This document shows positions 19,474 to 26,917 of a stretch of DNA of 64,000 nt, piece after piece. The position numbers and the translations under genes are program-made. The number at the start of each line of letters is the position of its first letter. The first letter of the stretch is position 1. This DNA is from Prochlorococcus marinus XMU1412. GTDB taxonomy: Bacteria; Cyanobacteriota; Cyanobacteriia; PCC-6307; Cyanobiaceae. The notes beneath the pieces were generated by a model. That model ran no database searches and was not told the origin of the DNA. It saw only the letters and a list, made by a program, of their open reading frames with translations. The stretch spans positions 124,001-188,000 of the forward strand of contig NZ_JAAORJ010000002.1 in assembly GCF_017696315.1 (NCBI RefSeq). The letters run 5' to 3'.

Positions 19474-19947
19474 ATGAGATTTATAATTTTAACTGTTTTA
19501 ATGATTGTTTTAACTCTTCCTTCTAGAAGCTTCGCTGCATTGGATTATGGTAAACAATCATTAATAGGAGTTGATTTTTCTGGATCTGACTTAAAAGGGG
19601 CAACTTTCTATTTGACTGATTTACAAGATGCAAATTTATCAGATTGTGAGCTCCAAAATGCTACTCTTTATGGAGCAAAATTGAAAGATACTAATTTAAG
19701 TAACTCCAATTTAAGAGAAGTAACTTTAGATTCGGCTATTTTAGATGGAACTGATTTATCAAATACTAACTTAGAGGATTCATTTGCTTATAGTACACAG
19801 TTTGAAAATGTAAAAATCCAAGGCGCAGACTTCACGAATGTTTTTTTGCCAAAAGGTATTGTTAGGAAATTTTGTGAAAGTGCCTCTGGTACTAATCCGT
19901 TCACAAATAGAGATACCAGAGAAACTTTAGAGTGCGATTACATTTAA
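19474..19947 (+). CDS. Secreted pentapeptide-repeat protein
   Basis: 157 residues. A signal peptide (MRFIILTVLMIVLTLPSRSFA, cleavage around residue 21-22) precedes about 15 pentapeptide repeats of the A(D/N)LxX type (DFSGSDLKGA, DANLSD, DTNLSNSNL), which form a right-handed beta-helix. A short tail contains two Cys. Such proteins are abundant in cyanobacteria, often in the lumen or periplasm, with unknown roles. It converges on the next gene. Confidence 0.87.
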   Translation: MRFIILTVLMIVLTLPSRSFAALDYGKQSLIGVDFSGSDLKGATFYLTDLQDANLSDCELQNATLYGAKLKDTNLSNSNLREVTLDSAILDGTDLSNTNLEDSFAYSTQFENVKIQGADFTNVFLPKGIVRKFCESASGTNPFTNRDTRETLECDYI

Positions 19948-19949
19948 AT

Positions 19950-20342
19950 TTATGCACATAAAAGTTCTTTTTTGATTTTTCTTTGTTTAAAAAGTGATCT
20001 CCCAATAGGCCAACCTAAAGTAGATAAATGTCTCATTAAAGAACTTGAGTATTTGAAATAAAAATTGCCTGAATATTTGATGTCAAGTTCTTTTAGAGTG
20101 GTTATCAATAAACCTAAATCTTTCTTGTTGCCTTTTTTCATTTCCAATAATATCAATGCTTTACTTGATAATATTTTTTCTAGAACCTTATCATTTTCAG
20201 CAAAACCAACTTTAAGTGAATTAAATTCATCAGAATAAAGAGTATAAATTATTCCATCTTTGAATTTATCTAAAGAAGTATCAACATTAAACTTCGTTGT
20301 TATTAATGTTTTGTATCCTTTAATGATTTTTCTGTTATTCAT
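19950..20342 (-). CDS. Hypothetical protein, downstream partner of the RHH-like gene
   Basis: 130 residues, basic and without membrane segments. The sequence starts NNRKIIKGYKTLITTKFNVD and contains IYTLYSDEFNSLKVGFAENDKV, which could fit a small alpha/beta fold. The first half has a look of a GIY-YIG/Mug113-type strand pattern (LYSDEFNSLKVGFA), but catalytic residues are unclear. It follows the 165-residue gene with a 2-bp gap, so the two are surely one transcript. Confidence 0.65.
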   Translation of the reverse strand: MNNRKIIKGYKTLITTKFNVDTSLDKFKDGIIYTLYSDEFNSLKVGFAENDKVLEKILSSKALILLEMKKGNKKDLGLLITTLKELDIKYSGNFYFKYSSSLMRHLSTLGWPIGRSLFKQRKIKKELLCA

Positions 20343-20344
20343 AA

Positions 20345-20842
20345 TTATTTGATTTCAGTCTGAGCTAATTCGTATTTCTCCAATAGATTGTTTACTTCTG
20401 CTAGTGCAATCCTTTTTTGACAGGCCGAGTCATATCTATTTACTGCTACTGAAGGTATCGAACCTTTGCTTTTCATTTCCCTTATACCAGTCTCTAAACA
20501 TTGAAAAGCGACACTTGATAGATCTCTTCCTTCTGCTGCAGCCCAAACTTTCAAAAGATAAGTAAGATTTGATGGTACTGAGATCTGAACTTTGTTTGAA
20601 TTTGAAGTATTTAATGCAATATCATCGAGACTAATTTCTTTGGAAGAAATAGTTTCTTTAACCTTTTTCTTCAATATTTTTACTTGGCTTACAGCGTCCT
20701 CTTTATTCTTTATTTTTTGTTCTATTTCAAATAACTCTTCTTCTGAATTAATTAATGCTTCTAATGCCCATTTAGCATCATCTTTCGCAACAGCGGTTTT
20801 ATCAAGCCATTCATCTCTTATTTTTGACCAATTACTAGGCAT
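20345..20842 (-). CDS. Hypothetical protein with a ribbon-helix-helix-like segment
   Basis: 165 residues. A helical, coiled-coil-like N-terminal half (EELFEIEQKIKNKEDAVSQV) precedes VQISVPSNLTYLLKVWAAAEG and SSVAFQCLETGI, a strand followed by two helices that resembles a CopG/ribbon-helix-helix DNA-binding unit. The helical tail has one Cys. A perfect 16-bp inverted repeat lies 30 bp upstream of its ATG, which would fit autoregulation. DNA binding is an inference. Confidence 0.65.
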   Translation of the reverse strand: MPSNWSKIRDEWLDKTAVAKDDAKWALEALINSEEELFEIEQKIKNKEDAVSQVKILKKKVKETISSKEISLDDIALNTSNSNKVQISVPSNLTYLLKVWAAAEGRDLSSVAFQCLETGIREMKSKGSIPSVAVNRYDSACQKRIALAEVNNLLEKYELAQTEIK

Positions 20843-20871
20843 AAGCTTTATGCGATAATTCTATGATATAT

Positions 20872-20909
20872 AAATCTATTTAGATTGTCTACTCAATCTA
20901 AATAGATTT
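20872..20909 (-). promoter_or_regulatory. Perfect 16-bp inverted repeat, candidate operator
   Basis: Arms AAATCTATTTAGATTG (20872-20887) and its exact reverse complement (20894-20909) are separated by 6 bp. There is no T-run of terminator type after either arm in the sense of a nearby gene, and it sits directly upstream of the RHH-like gene at 20842, so an operator is more likely than a terminator. Confidence 0.5.
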
Positions 20910-21106
20910 TATCTTGATTTTATAAAGTTTAAATTTTATTTTTAATAATTACTCATCTTAGAAATAATCTTTTCAATAATTGAAACTGCAGAATATATCC
21001 ATGTGAACTTAGAGGTATTTTTTCGTTAATTGAACACGATATATTTGATAATTCAATCTTTTTAAAATTTAGTTATTTGTTTATTTAATTAAAAACTTCT
21101 TAGCTT

Positions 21107-21496
21107 TTAATCTCTTTCAATAAGTTCAATTTTATAACCATCAGGGTCTTCAACAAAAGCCAAGACAGTAGTACTGTTTTTCATTGTTTTAGGTTTAGTT
21201 GTTATTTTACAACCATTATTTTCTAATCCTTGGCAAATTAAGTGAATATCTTTTACTCCAATAGCTATATGACCATATTTATCTCCAAGCTCATAGTCTT
21301 CAGACTTTTTGTCCCAGTTATAAGTCAATTCAATTACTGCGTTTTCTTTTTCTGAGCCATAACCAACAAATGCCAAAGTGAATTTTCCATGGGGGTAATC
21401 CTTTTTTCGCAATAAATTCATTCCTAATCTATTAACGTAAAAATCAATGGATTTATCTAAATCTCCAACCCTCAACATTGTATGTAGGATACGCAT
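21107..21496 (-). CDS. gloA: Lactoylglutathione lyase (glyoxalase I)
   Basis: 129 residues, the usual length for bacterial GloA. Metal ligands fit His5, Glu56, His76 and Glu124; motifs [23 protein letters not shown] and [15 protein letters not shown] are typical. It converts the methylglyoxal-glutathione hemithioacetal to S-lactoylglutathione in the cytosol. It stands alone, with a 133-bp spacer to the divergent Tic20-like gene. Confidence 0.93.
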   Translation of the reverse strand: MRILHTMLRVGDLDKSIDFYVNRLGMNLLRKKDYPHGKFTLAFVGYGSEKENAVIELTYNWDKKSEDYELGDKYGHIAIGVKDIHLICQGLENNGCKITTKPKTMKNSTTVLAFVEDPDGYKIELIERD

Positions 21497-21629
21497 TTTG
21501 AATTATAAAACTTAACCAATTATCTAATATTAAATAAACATCTGCCAAAGTTGATTTTTCCGAGTCTAAGCCTTTTTATTCAGTTCAAAAAATTAGGTTA
21601 ATATATGAATACTAAACTTCAATAATACA

Positions 21630-22064
21630 TTGAATCAGATATTCCAGAGACTCTCATCAGTATTTTTGTATACTTTGCCATTAAAGGCATCAATACCTTT
21701 TGGATATTATTTGTTCTATAAATATTCATTTTTAAAAATACTATTATTATTAACTTTCCCGATAGCAATAATTGAAAAATCTTTGCCTTTTGGTAGTTTT
21801 TTATTATTTATAATTTTGTTTGCTGGATTAGCAAGAAATCCAAATGTTCCCTATTTCGTTAGATATAACGCATGCCAAGCATTACTTATTGATATTGCTT
21901 TGATAATAATTTCATATCTCTTGAGAATATTTCCCATAGTTGAATTAGGCTCAATAATTTTTATATTTACACTATGTATTTTTATTTATTCGATTTCTCA
22001 GTGTATCTATGGAGTTGAACCTGAAATTCCCTTAATTAGTAAATCTGTAAGAATGCAAATTTAA
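21630..22064 (+). CDS. Tic20-family membrane protein
   Basis: 144 residues, TTG start. Four hydrophobic segments with the family's FVRYNACQALLIDIAL motif (residues ~76-92) between them match the cyanobacterial relatives of chloroplast Tic20/Ycf60. In plastids Tic20 is part of the inner-membrane import channel; the cyanobacterial role is unknown. It converges on the next gene. Confidence 0.82.
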   Translation: MNQIFQRLSSVFLYTLPLKASIPFGYYLFYKYSFLKILLLLTFPIAIIEKSLPFGSFLLFIILFAGLARNPNVPYFVRYNACQALLIDIALIIISYLLRIFPIVELGSIIFIFTLCIFIYSISQCIYGVEPEIPLISKSVRMQI

Positions 22065-22091
22065 AAAGATTTATAGATTTACTTACTTTCT

Positions 22092-22421
22092 TCAGCACTC
22101 ATTAAGAATAGATTCCCATCTTTGTTGACTTGCCCTTATTGCTTGCATTGGCGGATTAGCTCCCTCTATTTCAAATGCTTTAATTAATGATTTATTAGCT
22201 AATAGTCCTAATCTTGCTGCCTCTCTTTGCCTAGAACATACTTTTTTTCTTGATCCCTCTTTTAGACTATTTTCGATTTCTTTAAGAATCTGGCTAGCTT
22301 CATTCGATTTAGAATAAAAATCATTCATGTATACATCAAGTACCGTATCAGCAAAGATTTCAACTGGGGAGATTATTGTGACTAAGCACACTATAAAACT
22401 TACAAATACAAATATTTTCAT
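22092..22421 (-). CDS. Small secreted hypothetical protein
   Basis: 109 residues with a signal peptide (FVFVSFIVCLVTIISPVEIFA, cleavage ~residue 24) and a short helical mature part containing two Cys (in KVCSRQREAARL and the terminal NEC) that could form a disulfide. No family recognised. It follows the 194-residue membrane gene by 7 bp and is probably co-transcribed with it. Confidence 0.65.
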   Translation of the reverse strand: MKIFVFVSFIVCLVTIISPVEIFADTVLDVYMNDFYSKSNEASQILKEIENSLKEGSRKKVCSRQREAARLGLLANKSLIKAFEIEGANPPMQAIRASQQRWESILNEC

Positions 22422-22428
22422 AACGATC

Positions 22429-23013
22429 TTAAGTAAATTGTTTGTCCGATCTCTTTAATACTAAATAAAACGTAAGAACGCTAATTGTTCCAGATGGGCC
22501 TATTAAAACATGCCAAAATTGATCGCCACTAAGCGAGAGCCTTGCGCCAAAGAAAGTCGTAAAAATAATACCAAATATTGGGTAAATAATAAAAAGCCAA
22601 TCTTTAAAAACTCTTTGCCAATTTATAATTAGAAGGATACTTATTATTACTTGAAAAAGGAGAGCAATAGTTTTATCAAATAAAAAATATGAGATTATTG
22701 AACATAAACAAATGCAAAAATTAGTTTTTTGAATAAATTTATTTTTTATAACTGATATTGATAAACATGTTAGACCTAAAGATAGGAAAGAATAAAATAA
22801 CCAATTAAATAAAGAGGAGTGATCTACATAAATCCAAGATGTTTGAGTATGATCTATCGTCTCAGAAATCGATGCCAATCCTAAAAAAGTAAAACCGAAA
22901 GGTATCAATTTGTGCTTGCTTATATGTTTGAATTTATTGATCGATCTAATACCTAATAATATTGGGATGATTGCTGCTTGAAAGTGGGCAAATAATAAAA
23001 TTGAAAAAAACAA
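22429..23013 (-). CDS. Hypothetical multi-pass membrane protein
   Basis: 194 residues with about six hydrophobic segments spread along the chain and short polar loops (HISKHKL, TIDHTQTSW, ARLSLSGDQFWH). No known transporter signature is visible. It heads a small minus-strand pair with the secreted 109-residue protein. The function is unknown; a partner role with that protein is only suggested by adjacency. Confidence 0.65.
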   Translation of the reverse strand: MFFSILLFAHFQAAIIPILLGIRSINKFKHISKHKLIPFGFTFLGLASISETIDHTQTSWIYVDHSSLFNWLFYSFLSLGLTCLSISVIKNKFIQKTNFCICLCSIISYFLFDKTIALLFQVIISILLIINWQRVFKDWLFIIYPIFGIIFTTFFGARLSLSGDQFWHVLIGPSGTISVLTFYLVLKRSDKQFT

Positions 23014-23066
23014 AATAAATTCTCAAACTTAATTCATCCTAATTTAAATACAAAAAAATTTTTGGG

Positions 23067-23267
23067 TCACCTTAGTAGAGAAAGATACCATTGCCCAATT
23101 ACTATAATCAATAATGTAAGAACAAAAGGGAACGCAGGATATCGTGTTTGAAAATTAGCAGGTGGCCAAGGAGACCAAGATATTAATCTTCCTTGCGGTT
23201 CATTTGAAATAACTTTTTTTTTCGATTTTTTGGATATTAAATTATCTGTGGAAAATCCTTTACTCAT
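23067..23267 (-). CDS. Small single-pass membrane protein
   Basis: 66 residues. A basic, Ser/Lys-rich N-terminus (KKSKKKV) is followed by an aromatic/proline stretch (SWSPWPPANFQ) and a C-terminal membrane helix (FPFVLTLLIIVIGQWYLSLL). It looks like one of the small conserved picocyanobacterial membrane proteins; function unknown. It is the last gene before the tRNA-Ser scar region. Confidence 0.55.
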   Translation of the reverse strand: MSKGFSTDNLISKKSKKKVISNEPQGRLISWSPWPPANFQTRYPAFPFVLTLLIIVIGQWYLSLLR

Positions 23268-23336
23268 AATCTAAATAAAATTATCTTAACAAGAACGTTT
23301 CAAAAGAGCGTTTATATTATTCGGTTCTTTTTATTT

Positions 23337-23380
23337 GAACGGAGGGGGTGGAGTTAGAGTCGGTGCAGTATGCACAGACC
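23337..23380 (-). pseudogene. Degenerate 3' half of tRNA-Ser
   Basis: The first 15 bp (GAACGGAGGGGGTGG on the plus strand) are identical to the 3' end of the intact tRNA-Ser and its flank at 24286-24300. Beyond it, weaker similarity continues through the T-arm and variable arm (shared CGGTGC, then TGCA...GAC). It contains a small hairpin GTGCA-GTA-TGCAC at 23363-23375. This looks like an old attachment-site copy or decayed tRNA. Confidence 0.6.
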
Positions 23381-23426
23381 TGAACTGACCTGAATAAGAA
23401 TATCAGCAGAAAAGTCATATTATCCC

Positions 23427-23448
23427 AAACACAACCCAAACACATTTA
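23427..23448 (+). repeat. Two copies of an 11-bp tandem repeat
   Basis: Units AAACACAACCC and AAACACATTTA at 23427-23448 match the four-unit array at 24117-24160. The two arrays flank the 168-residue hypothetical gene. Confidence 0.6.
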
Positions 23449-23487
23449 ATTTATTAATTACGAAGTATGAATTTTTTCAAATATCCT

Positions 23488-23994
23488 TTAAGGTAAATAT
23501 TGCCTTGTATTTAATCGAGGGATTGTTATTTTTTGCACGGAATAAAATTTACCTGACTGACAGTTTTTCCATCTCCATCTCCTTATGAGCTGATGATTTT
23601 CAAATGAGAATTCTTCTTGAGTAAAACCTGAATCCTCTTCATTTTTATACCAATTACACTTACCAGAATTTATTTTTTTGTTTAAAGGAATTAATTTTAT
23701 AGAACAAGACCAGCTGCTGCTGCTAATTTCATAAAGATAATTTGGATTATTTCGTTTTCGGAAATATCTTTCACGATATACATAATTGCGTTCATTCCCT
23801 CCCCATTGAGCATTTTTATATAAATAGGGACAATTAGGACTTGTATTTTTGCTTTCTCGCTCTTGAATATCTCTTAAAGATTCTGCAAAACTTTCATTGT
23901 TTTTGACTATATTTACTCCAAAAAAGATAAGATAAAAAGTTATTATTTTTGAGAAAAAAGATATGAAATAATAATATCTAAATTCAGATTTCAT
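23488..23994 (-). CDS. Hypothetical secreted or anchored protein inside the tRNA-Ser scar
   Basis: 168 residues. An N-terminal hydrophobic stretch (IITFYLIFFGVNIV, ~17-30) is a signal or anchor; the mature part is rich in Tyr, Arg, Trp and has four Cys (NCPYLY, WSCSIK, GKCNWY, KNCQSG) suggesting disulfides. No family recognised. It is bracketed by 11-bp repeat arrays, the tRNA 3' remnant and the intact tRNA, so it is probably cargo of an integrated element. Confidence 0.65.
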   Translation of the reverse strand: MKSEFRYYYFISFFSKIITFYLIFFGVNIVKNNESFAESLRDIQERESKNTSPNCPYLYKNAQWGGNERNYVYRERYFRKRNNPNYLYEISSSSWSCSIKLIPLNKKINSGKCNWYKNEEDSGFTQEEFSFENHQLIRRWRWKNCQSGKFYSVQKITIPRLNTRQYLP

Positions 23995-24116
23995 AGGAAA
24001 ATTAAAATTATGAATAACTTTAAGAAAAAATAATATTTTAGGATAACCTTATAAAAAAAATTTTTTGAATCAAATTTGTCCTAAAACCAAGTTTACAAAA
24101 TAATCCATATATTATC

Positions 24117-24160
24117 AAACACAACCCAAACATAACCCAAACACATCCCAAACACATTTC
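24117..24160 (+). repeat. Four copies of an 11-bp tandem repeat
   Basis: Consecutive units AAACACAACCC, AAACATAACCC, AAACACATCCC and AAACACATTTC occupy 24117-24160. The same unit occurs twice at 23427-23448. No interspersed spacers exist, so it is not a CRISPR array. Confidence 0.75.
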
Positions 24161-24288
24161 AAAAAAATGTGATTAGATTTGAACTGATATGAACAACATT
24201 TTCTGCTAAAAATCTTCCTCTATGCCCACTATATGGATGTAGATGTTCAATATGACTATGAATGAACTTATCTGATTAGTTTAATGAA

Positions 24289-24375
24289 CGGAGGGGGTGG
24301 GATTCGAACCCACGGTGCCCTTGCAGACACGCTAGTTTTCAAGACTAGAGCCTTAAACCACTCGACCACCCCTCC
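24289..24375 (-). tRNA. tRNA-Ser (anticodon UGA)
   Basis: 87 nt including the discriminator G. The acceptor stem GGAGGGG/CCCCTCC closes; the anticodon arm reads CTAGT-CTTGAAA-ACTAG with anticodon TGA; a long variable arm and a T-arm GGTTCGAATCC follow, as in class II tRNAs. CCA is not encoded (the next bases are GTTC). Decayed tRNA-Ser pieces lie on both sides. Confidence 0.96.
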
Positions 24376-24570
24376 AAGGTTAAATATTTAGTTTTAACTT
24401 TTGAATTATAGCAGTCTTAAGATGCAGTAAGGTTTTCTCTTCGTATAGATTTTTAAAATTAAAAATAATTTTTATAATTAATTTCAAATCTATTCTTTTT
24501 TATCTAATTTATTGAAGTTAATGGTCACATTTTTATTTTGAAAACTATTATCAAGACTTACTTAAAAAAG

Positions 24571-25326
24571 TTACAATCTCTTTCTAATACCTAATGTATA
24601 CCAATGATGACTAAGATTTCTGCCTCTGTCATTTAAGACGCCTAAAAATGAACAAACATGGCTTAATCCAAGAGTAATAGAAGTATTTTTATCTTTTGAG
24701 ATTGGAATATTAACTTCAGCATTTATTTGTGAAACTAATGAAGAGAAATTATAGGGTTTTTCTACTACTCTTGTTCCAAAGGAATAAGAGGGGCCTATAC
24801 CAAGTCCTATTCCAATAGGGATTTTATTACTTAATTTACTTACTCTTATGGTAGGGATGATGCCAATAACCCCAAAAGTCCCTTCATGTTCCCCATCTCG
24901 CAAGCCATAATCACTAAATTTGTGGTCAAAAATATTTTTATTAGTAGATTGATAACCTAACATTCCGGTAAAATCGTAATCAAGACTCCAATATTTTTTC
25001 TTAATTTGTTCCTTTGTGTAAATTGCAAAGGCATTAATACCTTCTAATCCTTCAAAACATGCTCTCCATGCATTGCAACCAAATAAAGGATAGAATGGTT
25101 GCCATTTTCCTCTGATAAAAGTTCCTCCTCCAAATGTTAGATAACTTTTAAGTTCATTATTCTCTTTATTTTTGTTAGGAGTCTCAGTGGGCTCAAAATT
25201 CTTTGAGTTAACCTCTTGAGTTGATAGTCTCCAGAAAATTTTTGAGTTAGATGACCTTTCTTTGAGAGAAATATTTTCTTTACTGATATATATTTCGGGG
25301 ACAGGTTCAGGTATTTGATATTCCAT
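24571..25326 (-). CDS. Putative outer-membrane beta-barrel protein, PagL/acyloxyacyl-hydrolase-like
   Basis: 251 residues. From ~65 onward the sequence is built of alternating polar/hydrophobic strands (SYLTFGGGTFIRGKW, IGIGLGIGPSYSFGTR) ending in an aromatic strand (HHWYTLGIRKRL), typical of small barrels. A late segment LGLSHVCSFLG has the His/Ser look of lipid A deacylase PagL, but spacing differs (HxxS). No signal peptide is visible at the ATG, which is odd for an outer-membrane protein; the 5' end may be lost. Confidence 0.55.
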   Translation of the reverse strand: MEYQIPEPVPEIYISKENISLKERSSNSKIFWRLSTQEVNSKNFEPTETPNKNKENNELKSYLTFGGGTFIRGKWQPFYPLFGCNAWRACFEGLEGINAFAIYTKEQIKKKYWSLDYDFTGMLGYQSTNKNIFDHKFSDYGLRDGEHEGTFGVIGIIPTIRVSKLSNKIPIGIGLGIGPSYSFGTRVVEKPYNFSSLVSQINAEVNIPISKDKNTSITLGLSHVCSFLGVLNDRGRNLSHHWYTLGIRKRL

Positions 25327-25925
25327 TGTTCCATTTTTTTAATTAGTCATAATGATATACATTTCTGGTTTTTACCCTAACGATACACTACAAAAATTAT
25401 TATTTTACTGGTCACAATCTGGTCACACTGTCTCGATAGGGTTGTTTGATTATCAATATAGTCTTATTAAGAACTTTGTTATATAGAAGCTTTTGAAGAA
25501 TCTTGAAGATTTTATTTAGTCGAGACTCGTTAGCTTTAAAGACTAGAGACTTAAACAGCTTAATCACCCCTCTTGAGGATTATTCAATTTTTTTTGAACT
25601 TGCCTAGCCTAGGATAGAAAGTTAGTCATAGGCAAGAAAATCTTATAAACTAAATACCTATTTTCAACAAAATATTAACTTTATTATTTTTGCTTTTGTT
25701 AGGAGTTAAATGCTTATAAATCCCTCTTCATGTTACTAAAAGTCATCCGAGGAAGACATCTATTATTGAAAGAGACTTCTACTTTCAAAAGCTATTTTAG
25801 AAAAAGGTTAAATATTTAAGTATGTTTGAAACAATGAGAAAAAAAGAAAATAAGAGCAATTAACAATATTTATTTTCAAGAACTATTTTTTTTGCTACTA
25901 ATAAAAAGCCAATACAAAATATAAA
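25327..25925. other. 599-bp intergenic region
   Basis: No open frame of useful length. It holds the decayed 5' half of tRNA-Ser (25524-25573) and a short direct repeat CTGGTCACA (near 25410 and 25421). The final ~100 bp are AT-rich and presumably carry the promoter of the DUF3303 gene. Confidence 0.5.
25524..25573 (-). pseudogene. Degenerate 5' half of tRNA-Ser
   Basis: This 50-bp stretch aligns without gaps to 24326-24375, the 5' half (acceptor stem to anticodon arm) of the intact tRNA-Ser, at 39 of 50 positions by my count, including GACTAGAG and CACCCCTC. The anticodon loop and stem are damaged, so it cannot be a working tRNA. Confidence 0.75.
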
Positions 25926-26198
25926 ATGCTTTACGTTCAGCATTGGTCATTTAAGACTGGATATCATCAAAAAGGTGCGGAAAAATTTCTTAGTGGAGGA
26001 GGAGATTATCCTGGAGTCGAGATGGTTGGAAGATATCATGCGCCAGGATCCTTAGAGGGGTGGATAGTCTTAAAGACAGATGATCCAAAAGCAATATATC
26101 AGCATGCTGCTGAATGGGGTGAATTCCTTAATTGGGAGACCACACCGGTATTTACTGATGAAGAAGCTGGTCCAATAGTTGCCAAAGTCTACTCCTAA
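25926..26198 (+). CDS. DUF3303-like small protein
   Basis: 90 residues. The sequence (MLYVQHWSFKTGYHQKGAEK, then YPGVEMVGRYHAPGSLEGW and EWGEFLNWETTPVFTDEEA) matches the small ferredoxin-like-fold DUF3303 family of marine cyanobacteria. It is soluble, with unknown function. A rho-independent terminator follows 27 bp after its stop. Confidence 0.85.
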   Translation: MLYVQHWSFKTGYHQKGAEKFLSGGGDYPGVEMVGRYHAPGSLEGWIVLKTDDPKAIYQHAAEWGEFLNWETTPVFTDEEAGPIVAKVYS

Positions 26199-26225
26199 GT
26201 TAGTAATTTAAATTCGATCTAGAAT

Positions 26226-26248
26226 AAGGAGCAACTAGCTCCTTTTTT
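26226..26248 (+). terminator. Rho-independent terminator abutting the next start codon
   Basis: Stem AAGGAGC (26226-26232) pairs with GCTCCTT (26238-26244) around loop AACTA and runs into T's to 26248. It ends the DUF3303 transcript. The ATG of the next gene is the very next base, and the left arm carries an AAGGAG Shine-Dalgarno-like sequence. Confidence 0.8.
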
Positions 26249-26509
26249 ATGAACACACTAATTATTTCAACTTTTAGCTGCACATTTGAAGAATTTAAAA
26301 CCGACGTTTCTGGATTTATAACAGCAATGGGTCGAAAGGTGGTTTCAGAATATGAGTTTGTACAGGCTGGAGAGCATAAATCTCATTTACTCATGAACGT
26401 CTTAGATATGGAAGCACTTGACGCTGAAATGACTTCAGATGCAGCTAAGGAGTGGGACAAAAAAAATAATTGTAAGGATACAGTCTATGGAATTGAGCTT
26501 GTTGAATAA
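26249..26509 (+). CDS. DUF3764-like small protein
   Basis: 86 residues, soluble, ferredoxin-like in look (TLIISTFSCTFEEFKTDVSG, LLMNVLDMEALDAEM). It resembles the DUF3764 group of small cyanobacterial proteins; function unknown. The ATG directly follows the terminator of the upstream gene, so either it is read through at low level, or its own promoter overlaps that hairpin. Translation start is otherwise supported by the lack of other in-frame starts early on. Confidence 0.75.
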   Translation: MNTLIISTFSCTFEEFKTDVSGFITAMGRKVVSEYEFVQAGEHKSHLLMNVLDMEALDAEMTSDAAKEWDKKNNCKDTVYGIELVE

Positions 26510-26532
26510 AAATCAAACGCTTACAAACATCA

Positions 26533-26682
26533 CTATCCGAAATTGACATTTTGTTGAAATAAACCAAATAAGTTATTCCCAGCGATGGCAGCAATTATTA
26601 AAACGAAGGCAACTATGGCGAAAAGGGCACTTACATCTTTTATGTCATAAGGTGCTTTAAATAAAGGTTTCTGGTCTGCCAT
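26533..26682 (-). CDS. 49-residue single-pass membrane protein
   Basis: An ATG-started frame of 50 codons: MADQKPLFKAPYDIKDV, then a membrane helix (ALFAIVAFVLIIAAIAG) and a short tail ending QQNVNFG. The clean start and typical helix make it a credible small protein of the kind common around photosystem-related loci in Prochlorococcus. No family recognised. Confidence 0.7.
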   Translation of the reverse strand: MADQKPLFKAPYDIKDVSALFAIVAFVLIIAAIAGNNLFGLFQQNVNFG

Positions 26683-26774
26683 AGTTATCAAATATATAAA
26701 TGCAATTAAATAATACTATTCTAATACTTGTTAGAAGTATTAAGTAATTTTTTTAGATTAAGTTTGGACAAAAA

Positions 26775-26797
26775 AAGCCACTTTTAGTGGCTTTTTT
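26775..26797 (-). terminator. Bidirectional rho-independent terminator
   Basis: Stem AAGCCAC (26775-26781) pairs with GTGGCTT (26787-26793) with loop TTTTA; A's precede and T's follow, so it works on either strand. It sits just past the stop of the DUF4278 gene (26816) and most likely ends that minus-strand transcript. Confidence 0.85.
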
Positions 26798-26815
26798 ATT
26801 TATTGGATAAATGAA

Positions 26816-26917
26816 CTAGCTTGTGTAAGCTTTTCCTCTATAAGTTAGTTCGTTATGCTGCTTTTTAGCTGCTTCTTTATTCTGGACGTACTTTTGTCCT
26901 CTGTAAATTAGAGTCAT
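26816..26917 (-). CDS. DUF4278 micro-protein
   Basis: 33 residues with two YRG motifs (LIYRGQKYVQ at residues 3-12 and LTYRGKAY at 24-31), the mark of the tiny DUF4278 proteins of cyanobacteria. The ATG at 26917 has a GGAG about 9 bp upstream. The gene is monocistronic between its leader and a terminator. Function is unknown, though such genes are often stress-responsive. Confidence 0.82.
   Translation of the reverse strand: MTLIYRGQKYVQNKEAAKKQHNELTYRGKAYTS

Noticed and set aside
24117-24160. Possible CRISPR array
   Set aside because: Units are 11 bp and directly adjacent with no spacers, and no cas genes occur.
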